This document shows positions 56,105 through 63,953 of a DNA stretch of 64,000 nucleotides, one piece after another (within the stretch, counting starts at the first letter, position 1; every line of letters begins with the position of its first letter). A program made the translations under genes and the position numbers. The DNA is from Peribacillus cavernae (GTDB taxonomy: Bacteria; Bacillota; Bacilli; Bacillales; DSM-1321). The DNA lies in contig NZ_RYZZ01000007.1 of the NCBI RefSeq assembly GCF_003989135.1, positions 418,367-482,366 on the forward strand. The letters run 5' to 3'. The notes below the pieces were generated by a model. The model did no database searches. It was not told the DNA's origin and saw only the letters and a list, made by a program, of their open reading frames with translations.

Positions 56105-56138
56105 AAACCTCCTCTATCATCAAATAGAGGAGGTTTTG
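56105..56138 (+). terminator. Terminator downstream of spoVE
   Basis: AAACCTCCTCTAT (56105-56117) pairs with ATAGAGGAGGTTT (56124-56136), followed by TGC. The T-run is short, but the stem is long and perfect. Confidence 0.8.
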
Positions 56139-56229
56139 CTGGCTGGCACGCTAATGCCTGCAACAGGAAATACAGGGGACCCGCCTCATAATTTTCCAGG
56201 TATATACCGTTTGAAAAGGTTATTAATAG

Positions 56230-56259
56230 TTGGCATTAAACCGTTGTTTAGACTATAGT
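56230..56259 (+). promoter_or_regulatory. Candidate sigma-A promoter for murG-murB
   Basis: TTGGCA (56230-56235) and TATAGT (56254-56259) are separated by 18 bases. It lies downstream of the spoVE terminator and about 315 bases upstream of murG, so the leader RNA would contain the whole of repeat i. Confidence 0.5.
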
Positions 56260-56352
56260 ATAAGAGGGTAAAGCGTCACATGGCTTTACTTTTTCCTTTG
56301 TAAACGAAACTATAAATTAATTTTTAGGTGGATAAATTAATATAGGTTATCC

Positions 56353-56537
56353 ACATCCAGCTCCAGCGCCTAGCCCCTCGAGGTCATAAGCCAATCATCT
56401 GATGGGGAGAAAAACCACTCCCCATACAGCTGCTTGTCTTATGCTTGTCGGACTTGCACAGGATGTGCTGACGTCGATTTCGCCACAGGACGTGGCGGAT
56501 TTTAGTCGACGTTCCTCCAAGGCGCTTGCGCTTTTTG
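56353..56537 (-). repeat. Mosaic palindromic repeat, copy i (family 1)
   Basis: This reverse-orientation copy of about 185 bp has right end (CATCCAGCTCCAGCGCCTAG), CCCCTCGAGGTCATAAGCC, the alternative apex hairpin (ATGGGGAGAAAAACCACTCC, then CCATACAGC), CTTATGCTTGTCGG, module B (GCACAGGATGTGC), module A (CGCCACAGGACGTGGCGGA) and left end (AAGGCGCTTGCGCTTTTTG). Compared with copy g it lacks module C. Confidence 0.92.
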
Positions 56538-56573
56538 TTCCGTTTTATACAGATTATGTTGGGGTGACAAAAC

Positions 56574-57671
56574 ATGAAAATTGTTGTCAGCGGCGGCGGT
56601 ACAGGAGGCCATATTTACCCGGCCCTTGCGCTTATTCGTGAAATCAATAGCAAAAATAAAAACAACTCGTTCTTATATATCGGAACAGAAAAAGGCCTGG
56701 AAAAGGATATTGTCACAAGAGAAAATATTCCGTTTAAGTCCATCTATATTACCGGCTTCAGGCGTAAGATTTCTTTCGAAAACGTGAAAACAGTCACCAG
56801 GTTTCTCAAGGGTGTCCGTGACAGCAAGAGAATGCTGAAGGAATTTAAGGCAGATGTTGTAATCGGAACAGGAGGGTATGTATGCGGCCCTGTCGTTTAT
56901 GCTGCTGCAAAGCTCGGCATTCCATGCATTGTCCATGAACAAAACAGCGTACCCGGATTGACGAATAAATTTTTAAGCAGGTATGTCACCAAGATAGCCG
57001 TTTGTTTTGAGGAAGCCAAGCAATTTTTTCCGGAAAATAAGACGGTCTTGACAGGGAATCCGCGTGCTTCAGAGGTTCTCCACTTCCATGGAAAAGGCGG
57101 CTTGAAAAAGCTTGGCTTGAATCCAGCTATCCCGACAGTGTTGATCTTTGGGGGAAGCCGCGGCGCCAGAGCGATTAATGAGGCTGTCTTGAAGGTAATG
57201 TCTGAGCTTCGGGAAAAGCCATACCAAATTCTTTATGTGACGGGAGAAATTCATTTTGAACAGGTAGCAAAGGAAATAGAAATGATTGGAAACCCGGAAA
57301 ATGTAATGATTAAGCCATATTTGAATAATATGCCTGAAATTCTGTCGGGAGTGGATTTAGCGGTAACGCGTGCAGGCGCGACGACACTCGCAGAACTGAC
57401 TGTACTCGGGATACCCAGCATCTTGATTCCAAGTCCGTACGTTACAAATAACCATCAGGAAAAGAATGCACGCTCATTAAGTGATCATGGCGCTGCCGAA
57501 CTTGTCCTTGAAAAGGAGCTTACGGGCAGCAAACTGATCAGCATGATTGATTCCATCATTACAGACCAAAAAAAGCGCGAATCCATGAAAACTGCGGCAA
57601 AGAATCTTGGTTTGCCGGATGCTGCCAACAGGGTGTATTCCGTTATCTCGGAAATTTCGAAAAAGAACTGA
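56574..57671 (+). CDS. murG: Lipid II synthase MurG
   Basis: MurG transfers GlcNAc from UDP-GlcNAc to lipid I, making lipid II at the inner face of the membrane. This GT-B glycosyltransferase has 365 residues. It has [16 protein letters not shown] at 4-19, [26 protein letters not shown] near 124, [16 protein letters not shown], and the UDP-binding [10 protein letters not shown] with the following [22 protein letters not shown] precedes the ATG. It may be transcribed from its own promoter at 56230. Confidence 0.97.
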   Translation: MKIVVSGGGTGGHIYPALALIREINSKNKNNSFLYIGTEKGLEKDIVTRENIPFKSIYITGFRRKISFENVKTVTRFLKGVRDSKRMLKEFKADVVIGTGGYVCGPVVYAAAKLGIPCIVHEQNSVPGLTNKFLSRYVTKIAVCFEEAKQFFPENKTVLTGNPRASEVLHFHGKGGLKKLGLNPAIPTVLIFGGSRGARAINEAVLKVMSELREKPYQILYVTGEIHFEQVAKEIEMIGNPENVMIKPYLNNMPEILSGVDLAVTRAGATTLAELTVLGIPSILIPSPYVTNNHQEKNARSLSDHGAAELVLEKELTGSKLISMIDSIITDQKKRESMKTAAKNLGLPDAANRVYSVISEISKKN

Positions 57672-57735
57672 TTCACAGGTGCAGCATACACTGGACTAAA
57701 ACGTTATCAGAACAAATATACTTGGGAGGATCATA

Positions 57736-58644
57736 ATGAAAGAAGCAGTTGAAAAACTGAGGGAATTACAGGTGGGAAAAGTTATCGAAAATGAACCGCT
57801 CGCTAATCATACGACCATGAAGATTGGAGGACCGGCGGATCTTTTTATCGAGCCTTCCTCGATTGATAATCTTAAAAAAACGATGGAGATCATAAAGGAA
57901 TTTGACCTGAAGTGGACGGCTATTGGCAGAGGTTCAAATCTTCTCGTATCAGATGTGGGAATTGAAGGTGCAGTCATAAAACTTGGAAAAGGACTGGATA
58001 AACTCGAAATAAATGGTACGGAAATAACCGTCGGAGCGGGATTCTCCCTGGTAAGCCTGTCTGTCCAAATCAGCAAAAAGGGACTGGCAGGCCTCGAGTT
58101 TGCAAGTGGAATTCCGGGGTCGGCAGGCGGCGCGGTATATATGAACGCCGGTGCTCATGGATCCGACATCTCCAATATCTTAATAAAGGCTTATGTTTTA
58201 TTTGAAGATGGAAGTCTGCAATGGTTAACCAAAGAAGAAATGGCGTTTTCCTATCGCACTTCAATCCTTCAGAAAAAACGTCCCGGAATTGTAGTCGAAG
58301 CTGTTTTCGGTTTGACGTTCGGCAATCGCGAGGAAATAGTTGAAAGAATGCAAAGCAATAAAAATTACCGTAAGGATACACAGCCTTATAATCTTCCATG
58401 TGCCGGAAGTATTTTTAGAAATCCGCTTCCAAACCATGCGGGAAGGCTTGTTCAGGATGCCGGGTTAAAGGGCCATTCCATCGGTGGTGCAAAGATTTCT
58501 GAAATGCACGGAAATTTCATTGTTAATGCAGGAAACGGAAGAGCGGAAGATGTGTTGGCTTTGATTCAGCACGTGAAGGATACCGTCTATGAGAAATGCG
58601 GCATTGAAATGGAAACAGAAGTCGAAATTATTGGCGGAAAATAA
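57736..58644 (+). CDS. murB: UDP-N-acetylenolpyruvoylglucosamine reductase
   Basis: MurB reduces UDP-GlcNAc-enolpyruvate to UDP-MurNAc using FAD and NADPH. The 302-residue, type II form has [12 protein letters not shown] near residue 24, the FAD loop [10 protein letters not shown] at 64-73, [15 protein letters not shown] near 130, YRTS, and [10 protein letters not shown] with the catalytic serine near 230. GGGAGGATCAT precedes the ATG. It lies 64 bases after murG. Confidence 0.97.
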   Translation: MKEAVEKLRELQVGKVIENEPLANHTTMKIGGPADLFIEPSSIDNLKKTMEIIKEFDLKWTAIGRGSNLLVSDVGIEGAVIKLGKGLDKLEINGTEITVGAGFSLVSLSVQISKKGLAGLEFASGIPGSAGGAVYMNAGAHGSDISNILIKAYVLFEDGSLQWLTKEEMAFSYRTSILQKKRPGIVVEAVFGLTFGNREEIVERMQSNKNYRKDTQPYNLPCAGSIFRNPLPNHAGRLVQDAGLKGHSIGGAKISEMHGNFIVNAGNGRAEDVLALIQHVKDTVYEKCGIEMETEVEIIGGK

Positions 58645-58797
58645 CCGATAACCATATATTTGCATCTAAATATTGTGATATAATAATAACCTGGAAAAGT
58701 CTTGTCCCAATGATAACGTGCGTATACAAGCCGTTATTTACTCGGTGCAAGCTATCGGATAAAATGTCGATTTGTTTTCAGGAAGAGGTGAACCGGG

Positions 58798-59595
58798 ATG
58801 GAAGAAGGGAAGATCGTTTCCATTGAAGATCGCATCCCCAAACTTAAACAATTAAGAAAAAGGAAAGCCGACCGCCGATTGATACTTTTACTTTCTTTGT
58901 TCTTCCTGCTGATTGCATGTGTCATGTATTTTCTATCCCCGCTAAGCCATATCCGTTCGATCCACGTTGAGGGCAACCGTTATATTTCTGCGGAACAGGT
59001 TATCGCCCTTAGCGGCTTAACAAAGGATACGAGCATCTGGAAGATAGACAAAAAGAAAAGTGAAGCAAAAGTAAAAACGAATAGCGAAATAAAAGAGGCC
59101 GATATAAAAACGAGGATACCCAATTCAGTAATAATTACAGTAAATGAAGAAAATCGAATTGCTTATGTTGCCAGAGAGGATCGTTTTCTGCCAATTCTGG
59201 AAAATGGAGAAATTCTCAAACCTTTGCGGAAAGAGGAAATCCCGGTCTATGCACCTGTCTTGATTGGATTTTCTGAAGGCAAGAAATTAAATCAACTCCT
59301 CGGAGAACTGGAAAAATTGCCGCAGGAGATTTTGAACTCTATCTCCGAGATTCATGCTGCCCCTGCGAAAACAGACATTTATCATATTACTTTGTATATG
59401 AATGATGGCTTTGAGGTAAGCGCGACAAGCAGGACATTATCTGAAGACCTCGTGCATTATCCGTCGATAATTAGCAAATTGGATCCTGATGTCAAAGGCG
59501 TCATCGATTTTGAAGTAGGTGCTTTTTTCAAGCCTTATGATCCGCCTAAGACAGAGAAGGACAAGGAAGCCGAAAAGAATTTTCCAGCCCAATGA
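58798..59595 (+). CDS. divIB: Cell division protein DivIB (FtsQ)
   Basis: This bitopic divisome protein has 265 residues, with a basic cytoplasmic N-terminus, a membrane helix about 39-57 (LLLSLFFLLIACVMYFL), a POTRA domain about 60-130 (SHIRSIHVEGNRYISAEQV) and a beta domain. The acidic/basic tail (PPKTEKDKEAEKNF) is typical. It interacts with FtsL and DivIC. GAAGAGGTGAACC precedes the ATG. What follows is abnormal: ylxW and ylxX are missing and an sbp remnant starts within 10 bases of the stop. Confidence 0.93.
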   Translation: MEEGKIVSIEDRIPKLKQLRKRKADRRLILLLSLFFLLIACVMYFLSPLSHIRSIHVEGNRYISAEQVIALSGLTKDTSIWKIDKKKSEAKVKTNSEIKEADIKTRIPNSVIITVNEENRIAYVAREDRFLPILENGEILKPLRKEEIPVYAPVLIGFSEGKKLNQLLGELEKLPQEILNSISEIHAAPAKTDIYHITLYMNDGFEVSATSRTLSEDLVHYPSIISKLDPDVKGVIDFEVGAFFKPYDPPKTEKDKEAEKNFPAQ

Positions 59596-60015
59596 AGCAA
59601 CGCCTTTCTATAATATTGTCCTGGCTGCAAGTTTAGCTTTTCTAGGCGTTCATCTTGGTGTAGACTTGTACTTAGACCGCTTTGTTTATCTTTGGTGTGA
59701 GTTTGTTTCGGAGATATAGCGGCTATTAGGGAAACTTTCTGGCCAGATAGCTGCAAAAACCAAAAAAAGGTTAAAGGTCTTTTAAAGGGAATAAGCCTTG
59801 AATGACGAATTTTTTACTAAGATAAAATGATCGAAAACCGGAGTATTGCCTGATTTATAAAAAATTTTCCGGGGAAAACTTTCGTTTACCCGCTAATATT
59901 GTTTTTCCAATAGTATTTTGTAAACGAGTATTTTGTTCTATTTACAATAGGGTTTACGATATAAGCAAGTGTTGTTCGAAATAACAAGTTTCTATTCTGA
60001 AGGAGGTGCCACGGA
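59596..60015. other. divIB-ftsA intergenic region
   Basis: This 420-bp gap replaces the ylxW-ylxX-sbp segment of other Bacillus dcw clusters. The first 180 bases are the decayed end of sbp. The rest is AT-rich and must contain the ftsAZ promoters; TTTACAATAGGGTTTACGAT, then ATAAGC around 59940, is suggestive but the spacing is poor. No intact gene was seen. Confidence 0.7.
59603..59780 (+). pseudogene. sbp: Decayed C-terminal fragment of sbp (small basic protein)
   Basis: Translation from 59603 gives PFYNIVLAASLAFLGVHLGV then DLYL, almost matching the last third of B. subtilis Sbp (FNIILAISLAFLGVHLGVDL then YL). After 59674 the match moves to the next frame (ALFIFGVSLFRR against IFAFGVRLFQN), then to the third frame near 59712 (DIAAIRE against NIAVIRR), and ends in a lysine-rich stretch. 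The N-terminal two thirds and any start codon are missing. This is a fragment with at least two frameshifts, not a functional gene. The comparison is from memory of the B. subtilis sequence. Confidence 0.8.
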
Positions 60016-61311
60016 ATGAACAGCAATGAGATACATGTAAGTCTTGACATCGGTACATCCAGTGTAAAAGTAATCATTGGGGAAATGGTCAATGACACAT
60101 TAAATATAATCGGCGTAGGGAACGTAAAATCGGAAGGCCTGAAAAAGGGTTCGATCGTCGACATAGATGAAACCGTCCATTCTATTCAACGTGCAGTAGA
60201 ACAGGCGGAAAGAATGATCGGCATGGATATCAAAACAGTGGTCGTCGGCATCAGCGGCAGCCATGTGCTCCTTCAGCCTTGCCACGGTGTCGTGGCCGTA
60301 TCAAGCGAGAACAAGGAAATTACGGAGCATGATGTTCAGCGAGTAAGAGAAGCGGCGGAGTTAATTACCATTCCTTCAGACAGGGAAATCATTAACATCC
60401 TGCCGATTCATTATAAAGTGGACGAGCTCGATGAAATCAGCGACCCGAGGGGTATGATTGGCGTCCGCCTTGAAATGAGGGGGATAATGGTAACCGGTCT
60501 TCGGACACTATTACATAATTCCCTGCGTTGCGTGGAACGGGCAGGGCTTGAAATTACTGATATAGCATTGCAGCCTCTGGCTGCCGGTTCACTGGTGCTT
60601 TCAAAGGATGAGAAAGAACTTGGGGTAGTCCTTGTTGACATTGGCGGAGGTTCTACTACTTTAGCAATATTCGAAGAAGGGCACATGAAATATACTTTGG
60701 TCGTCCCGATAGGCGGGGATACAATAACAAAGGACCTTTCCATTGTTCTCCGCACGACGATGGAGGACGCTGAAAAGGTCAAAATCAAGCATGGACACGC
60801 CTTTTATGATGACGCTTCAGAGGATGATGTGTTTTCGATTCCGATCATAGGCAGCGATCAGCAACAGCCTTGCAATCAACTCATGATCTCGGAAATCGTT
60901 GAAGCCCGCATGACGGAAATTTTTGAGTTGATACAGGATGATCTGGAAAGATTGGGCTATCAGGATGTACCGGGCGGTTTTGTCCTGACAGGCGGTGTTG
61001 TGAAGATGCCCGGCGTTCTGGAACTTGCCCAGTATGTGTTCCAAAACCGGGTCCGGACTGCTGAGCCAAATTATATTGGTGTTCGCGAGCCTCAATATAC
61101 AACCGCTGTAGGGCTGATTAAACATGCCTTCAAAAAAGGGAGGGCACAGAAGAACACTGTTGAATCCCCGGTAGCTTCAGCGGCTGCATACGATAAAAAC
61201 GAAACGAGAAGCCAAAAGTCTGCTTCTCAGTCCAAAGAAAGCAAAGAGAAAAAACAGGCGGATAAAGGTGAATCCAAATTTAAGAAAATAATTGGTTACT
61301 TTTTTGAATAA
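60016..61311 (+). CDS. ftsA: Cell division protein FtsA
   Basis: This actin-like ATPase tethers FtsZ to the membrane. It has 431 residues. It has the phosphate-1 motif SLDIGTSSVKVIIGE at 10-24, SHV- and GVVAVSS-containing 1C subdomain, VDIGGGSTTLAIFE (phosphate 2) near 208, and LTGGVVKMPGV near 327. The C-terminus ends in the amphipathic membrane-targeting helix KFKKIIGYFFE after a charged linker. AAGGAGGTGCC precedes the ATG. It forms a two-gene operon with ftsZ. Confidence 0.97.
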   Translation: MNSNEIHVSLDIGTSSVKVIIGEMVNDTLNIIGVGNVKSEGLKKGSIVDIDETVHSIQRAVEQAERMIGMDIKTVVVGISGSHVLLQPCHGVVAVSSENKEITEHDVQRVREAAELITIPSDREIINILPIHYKVDELDEISDPRGMIGVRLEMRGIMVTGLRTLLHNSLRCVERAGLEITDIALQPLAAGSLVLSKDEKELGVVLVDIGGGSTTLAIFEEGHMKYTLVVPIGGDTITKDLSIVLRTTMEDAEKVKIKHGHAFYDDASEDDVFSIPIIGSDQQQPCNQLMISEIVEARMTEIFELIQDDLERLGYQDVPGGFVLTGGVVKMPGVLELAQYVFQNRVRTAEPNYIGVREPQYTTAVGLIKHAFKKGRAQKNTVESPVASAAAYDKNETRSQKSASQSKESKEKKQADKGESKFKKIIGYFFE

Positions 61312-61351
61312 GCATCCGAGTTTTTAGGAATTCGCAAATAGGAGGATTGTC

Positions 61352-62491
61352 ATGTTAGAGTTTGATTCTAATTTAGATCAATTAGCAACATTAAAGGTCA
61401 TTGGCGTAGGCGGTGGCGGAAACAATGCTGTAAACCGCATGATTGAGCATGGCGTTCAAGGTGTTGAATTTATTTCTGTCAATACAGATGCGCAGGCTCT
61501 TAATCTATCAAAAGCTGAAATAAAAATGCAGATTGGCGGCAAACTGACTCGCGGCCTTGGTGCCGGTGCAAACCCTGAAGTGGGAAAAAAAGCTGCTGAA
61601 GAAAGCAAGGAGCAAATCGAGGAAGCACTTCGGGGCGCAGATATGGTTTTTGTGACTGCCGGCATGGGCGGCGGTACGGGAACTGGTGCCGCCCCAGTTA
61701 TTGCGCAGATTGCGAAAGACTTGGGTGCGCTGACGGTAGGGGTTGTAACACGTCCTTTTACATTTGAAGGCCGAAAACGTGCTACCCAGGCGCAGGGCGG
61801 GATTTCTTCCATGAAGGAAGCGGTTGATACATTAATCGTCATCCCAAATGACCGCCTCCTTGAGATTGTTGACAAAAGCACACCGATGCTTGAAGCGTTC
61901 CGTGAAGCGGATAATGTCCTTCGCCAGGGTGTCCAGGGTATCTCCGACTTGATTGCCGTGCCGGGATTGATTAACCTCGATTTCGCTGATGTGAAAACAA
62001 TTATGTCCAATAAAGGTTCAGCCTTGATGGGCATTGGCATTTCATCCGGGGAAAGCCGCGCTGCAGAAGCCGCTAAGAAGGCTATTTCGAGTCCATTGCT
62101 TGAAACAGCCATTGATGGAGCCCAGGGTGTTTTAATGAACATTACGGGTGGGAGCAATTTGAGCCTGTTTGAAGTCCAGGAAGCTGCTGATATTGTTGCA
62201 ACGGCATCTGATCAGGATGTAAACATGATTTTCGGTTCCGTAATCAATGAAAACCTGAAGGATGAAATTGTTGTGACCGTCATTGCAACTGGCTTCAATG
62301 AAGTTGAAATCCAACAGCCTCGCCAGTCAAGCCGACCGTCATTCGGCCACTCAAGACCTGCAGCCCAGCCAGTGAAACGTGAAGCGAAACGCGAGGAAGC
62401 AAACGAACCTGTCCGCAACAATAATATCGGCCAACCTGAAGATGGACTTGATATACCGGCATTCCTTCGCAACCGAAACAGACGCCGCTAA
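61352..62491 (+). CDS. ftsZ: Cell division protein FtsZ
   Basis: This tubulin-like GTPase forms the Z ring. It has 379 residues. The N-terminal GTP site is [12 protein letters not shown] near 19, the tubulin signature [11 protein letters not shown] near 105, and the T7-loop aspartate region is [11 protein letters not shown] near 206. The C-terminal linker is variable and basic, and the conserved tail [13 protein letters not shown] binds FtsA and SepF. TAGGAGGATTG precedes the ATG. The downstream region is a family 1 repeat and a terminator. Confidence 0.98.
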   Translation: MLEFDSNLDQLATLKVIGVGGGGNNAVNRMIEHGVQGVEFISVNTDAQALNLSKAEIKMQIGGKLTRGLGAGANPEVGKKAAEESKEQIEEALRGADMVFVTAGMGGGTGTGAAPVIAQIAKDLGALTVGVVTRPFTFEGRKRATQAQGGISSMKEAVDTLIVIPNDRLLEIVDKSTPMLEAFREADNVLRQGVQGISDLIAVPGLINLDFADVKTIMSNKGSALMGIGISSGESRAAEAAKKAISSPLLETAIDGAQGVLMNITGGSNLSLFEVQEAADIVATASDQDVNMIFGSVINENLKDEIVVTVIATGFNEVEIQQPRQSSRPSFGHSRPAAQPVKREAKREEANEPVRNNNIGQPEDGLDIPAFLRNRNRRR

Positions 62492-62493
62492 CA

Positions 62494-62703
62494 AGAAAAG
62501 CGTAAGCGCCTTGTAAAAGGAACGTCGACTAAGATCCGCCACGTCCTGTGGCGAACGTCGACGTCAGCGCATCCTGCGCAAGTCCGACAAGCATAAGACA
62601 GATCCCGAAAGAAGGCGCTTTTTGCCTTCTGTAGGGATATGGCTTATGACCTCGAGGGGCTAGGCGCTGGAGCTAGACAACCAAGAAAAGCGTAAGCGTC
62701 TTT
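62494..62703 (+). repeat. Mosaic palindromic repeat, copy j (family 1)
   Basis: This forward copy has left end (AAGAAAAGCGTAAGCGCC), module A (GTCGACTAAGATCCGCCACG, then TCCTGTGGCGAACGTCGAC), module B (CAGCGCATCCTGCGCAAG), CGACAAGCATAAGAC, the GAAGGCGC...GCCTTC apex, CTTATGACCTCGAGGGG and right end (GGCGCTGGAGCTAGACA), to 62680. A second left end (AAGAAAAGCGTAAGCG, 62684-62700) follows at once and breaks off, as in the tandem array at 43.8 kb. Confidence 0.93.
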
Positions 62704-62731
62704 GTCAAAAAAATAAATATCTTTTAAAGAG

Positions 62732-62764
62732 AAGCTGTCCTAGTCTAGGGCGGCTTTTTTTTAT
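62732..62764 (+). terminator. Terminator of ftsAZ
   Basis: AAGCTGTCCTA (62732-62742) pairs with TAGGGCGGCTT (about 62746-62756) with two G-T pairs, followed by a long T-run. Confidence 0.85.
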
Positions 62765-62891
62765 TCATTTACTCTATTTTTCTATTAGCAGTCATATTGC
62801 CGTCACGATTGGAATATAAGTGTGTCAATAACGATCTTTCTACAAAATATGAACAAATCACTAAAAAACTCTTAGATTTCCTTTACATAAA

Positions 62892-62924
62892 GTGACACAC
62901 ACCTGCAGGGATGTACGATATACT
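62892..62924 (+). promoter_or_regulatory. Candidate spoIIG promoter
   Basis: GTGACA (62892-62897) and TATACT (62919-62924) are about 21 bases apart. The long spacer resembles the unusual 22-base spacing of the Spo0A-activated sigma-A spoIIG promoter of B. subtilis. GTGTCAAT at 62822-62829 and an inverted TGACACA at 62893-62899 are loosely like 0A boxes. Tentative. Confidence 0.35.
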
Positions 62925-62967
62925 TTTGGGAAATAGAAGAATCTAGGAGTTTCCGGGAGGGGAGTGC

Positions 62968-63897
62968 TTGACATTATATCTGGATGTAATCTGGTTGTTG
63001 AATTGGCTGTTTGACTGTCTCCTCTTATATTGGACTGCAATCATTTTAAAGAAAAGGGCAGCTGGCTGGAGGATTATACTTGGGGGATTGATAGGTTCCT
63101 CCATTGTGGTATTTGCCTTTACTCCCTACCACAAGCTTGTAGATAATTTATATATGAAACTTCTTTTTTCTGTATTCATGATTATTGCCGTCTTTGGTTT
63201 TATCAGGTTAAAGGTATTTTTGAAAAATCTAGCCTCCCTTTATTTGGTCACTTTTTTATCTGGGGGAATCTTATTGGGCCTTCATTACCTGTTCCAATTT
63301 AAAATCTATTCACTTCACCCGGGAATGGCTGCCGGCGTTAATAGGTTTGGTGATCCTGTAAGCTGGACATTCGTTATGATTGGATTTCCGCTTGCCTGGC
63401 AGTTTTCTCGACGTGCCTTTGGCAGCATGGAAATGACAAACATTACGTATGGGCAAATGGCAAGGATCTATGTTAAAATCGATGGCTTTGAGTGCACTCT
63501 GAATGGTTTAATTGACAGCGGCAACCAATTGTATGACCCCTTAAGCCGCGCGCCAGTCATGATTGTATCAATAAACGGGATTGAAAATGCCGGCATTCCA
63601 AATGATGTGCTTGACCTTTTTCAAAATCCCGATTCTATTTTACAACAGCAGGGATCCTTTGATTATACCTGGTCAGAAAGAATGAGGATCATACCCAGTA
63701 AAGTAGTCGGCAACGATCATCAGCTGTTAATCGCGGTGAAGCCGGATTCAATCAAAATTTCCCATGCCGGCAAAGAGTATCATGTCCATAAAGGTTTGAT
63801 ATCGTTCACAGTACAAAAACTGTCTTCTGACGATTCCTACCAGTGCATTGTCCATCCAAAAATGCTAACCGGCATGGCGGAACAGAGTGCATCATAA
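62968..63897 (+). CDS. spoIIGA: Sigma-E processing peptidase SpoIIGA
   Basis: This membrane aspartic protease cleaves the pro-sequence of sigma E when signalled by SpoIIR from the forespore. It has 309 residues: five membrane helices in the N-terminal half (from YLDVIWLLNWLFDCLLLY) and a cytoplasmic protease domain with LIDSGNQLYDPL, whose Asp183 matches the catalytic aspartate position in B. subtilis. The C-terminus has IHPKMLTGMAEQ. The start is TTG after GGGAGGGGAGTGC. It forms an operon with sigE. Confidence 0.96.
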   Translation: MTLYLDVIWLLNWLFDCLLLYWTAIILKKRAAGWRIILGGLIGSSIVVFAFTPYHKLVDNLYMKLLFSVFMIIAVFGFIRLKVFLKNLASLYLVTFLSGGILLGLHYLFQFKIYSLHPGMAAGVNRFGDPVSWTFVMIGFPLAWQFSRRAFGSMEMTNITYGQMARIYVKIDGFECTLNGLIDSGNQLYDPLSRAPVMIVSINGIENAGIPNDVLDLFQNPDSILQQQGSFDYTWSERMRIIPSKVVGNDHQLLIAVKPDSIKISHAGKEYHVHKGLISFTVQKLSSDDSYQCIVHPKMLTGMAEQSAS

Positions 63898-63953
63898 ACA
63901 AGCTGCATGCTGTCTATACTCCAAATTCAGTAAAATAAGAAGGGAGAATACTT

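Larger units (their letters stand above)
55954..56573. other. spoVE-murG intergenic region
   Basis: This 620-bp gap is the longest in the window. It contains repeat h (55953-56070), a terminator (56105-56138), a good sigma-A promoter (56230-56259) and repeat i (56353-56537) lying between that promoter and murG. About 90 bp on either side of the promoter is AT-rich and without recognisable features. No gene was seen. Confidence 0.75.
62492..62967. other. ftsZ-spoIIGA intergenic region
   Basis: This 476-bp gap holds repeat j (62494-62703), the ftsZ terminator (62732-62764) and about 200 bp upstream of spoIIGA with the likely Spo0A-dependent promoter. The protease gene bpr, found here in B. subtilis, is absent. 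No open reading frame of interest was seen. Confidence 0.7.

Noticed and set aside
61456..62157. A 233-residue open frame antisense to ftsZ
   Set aside because: It is fully inside ftsZ on the other strand, has a low-complexity Ser/Pro/Ala-rich translation typical of antisense shadows, and lacks a ribosome binding site.
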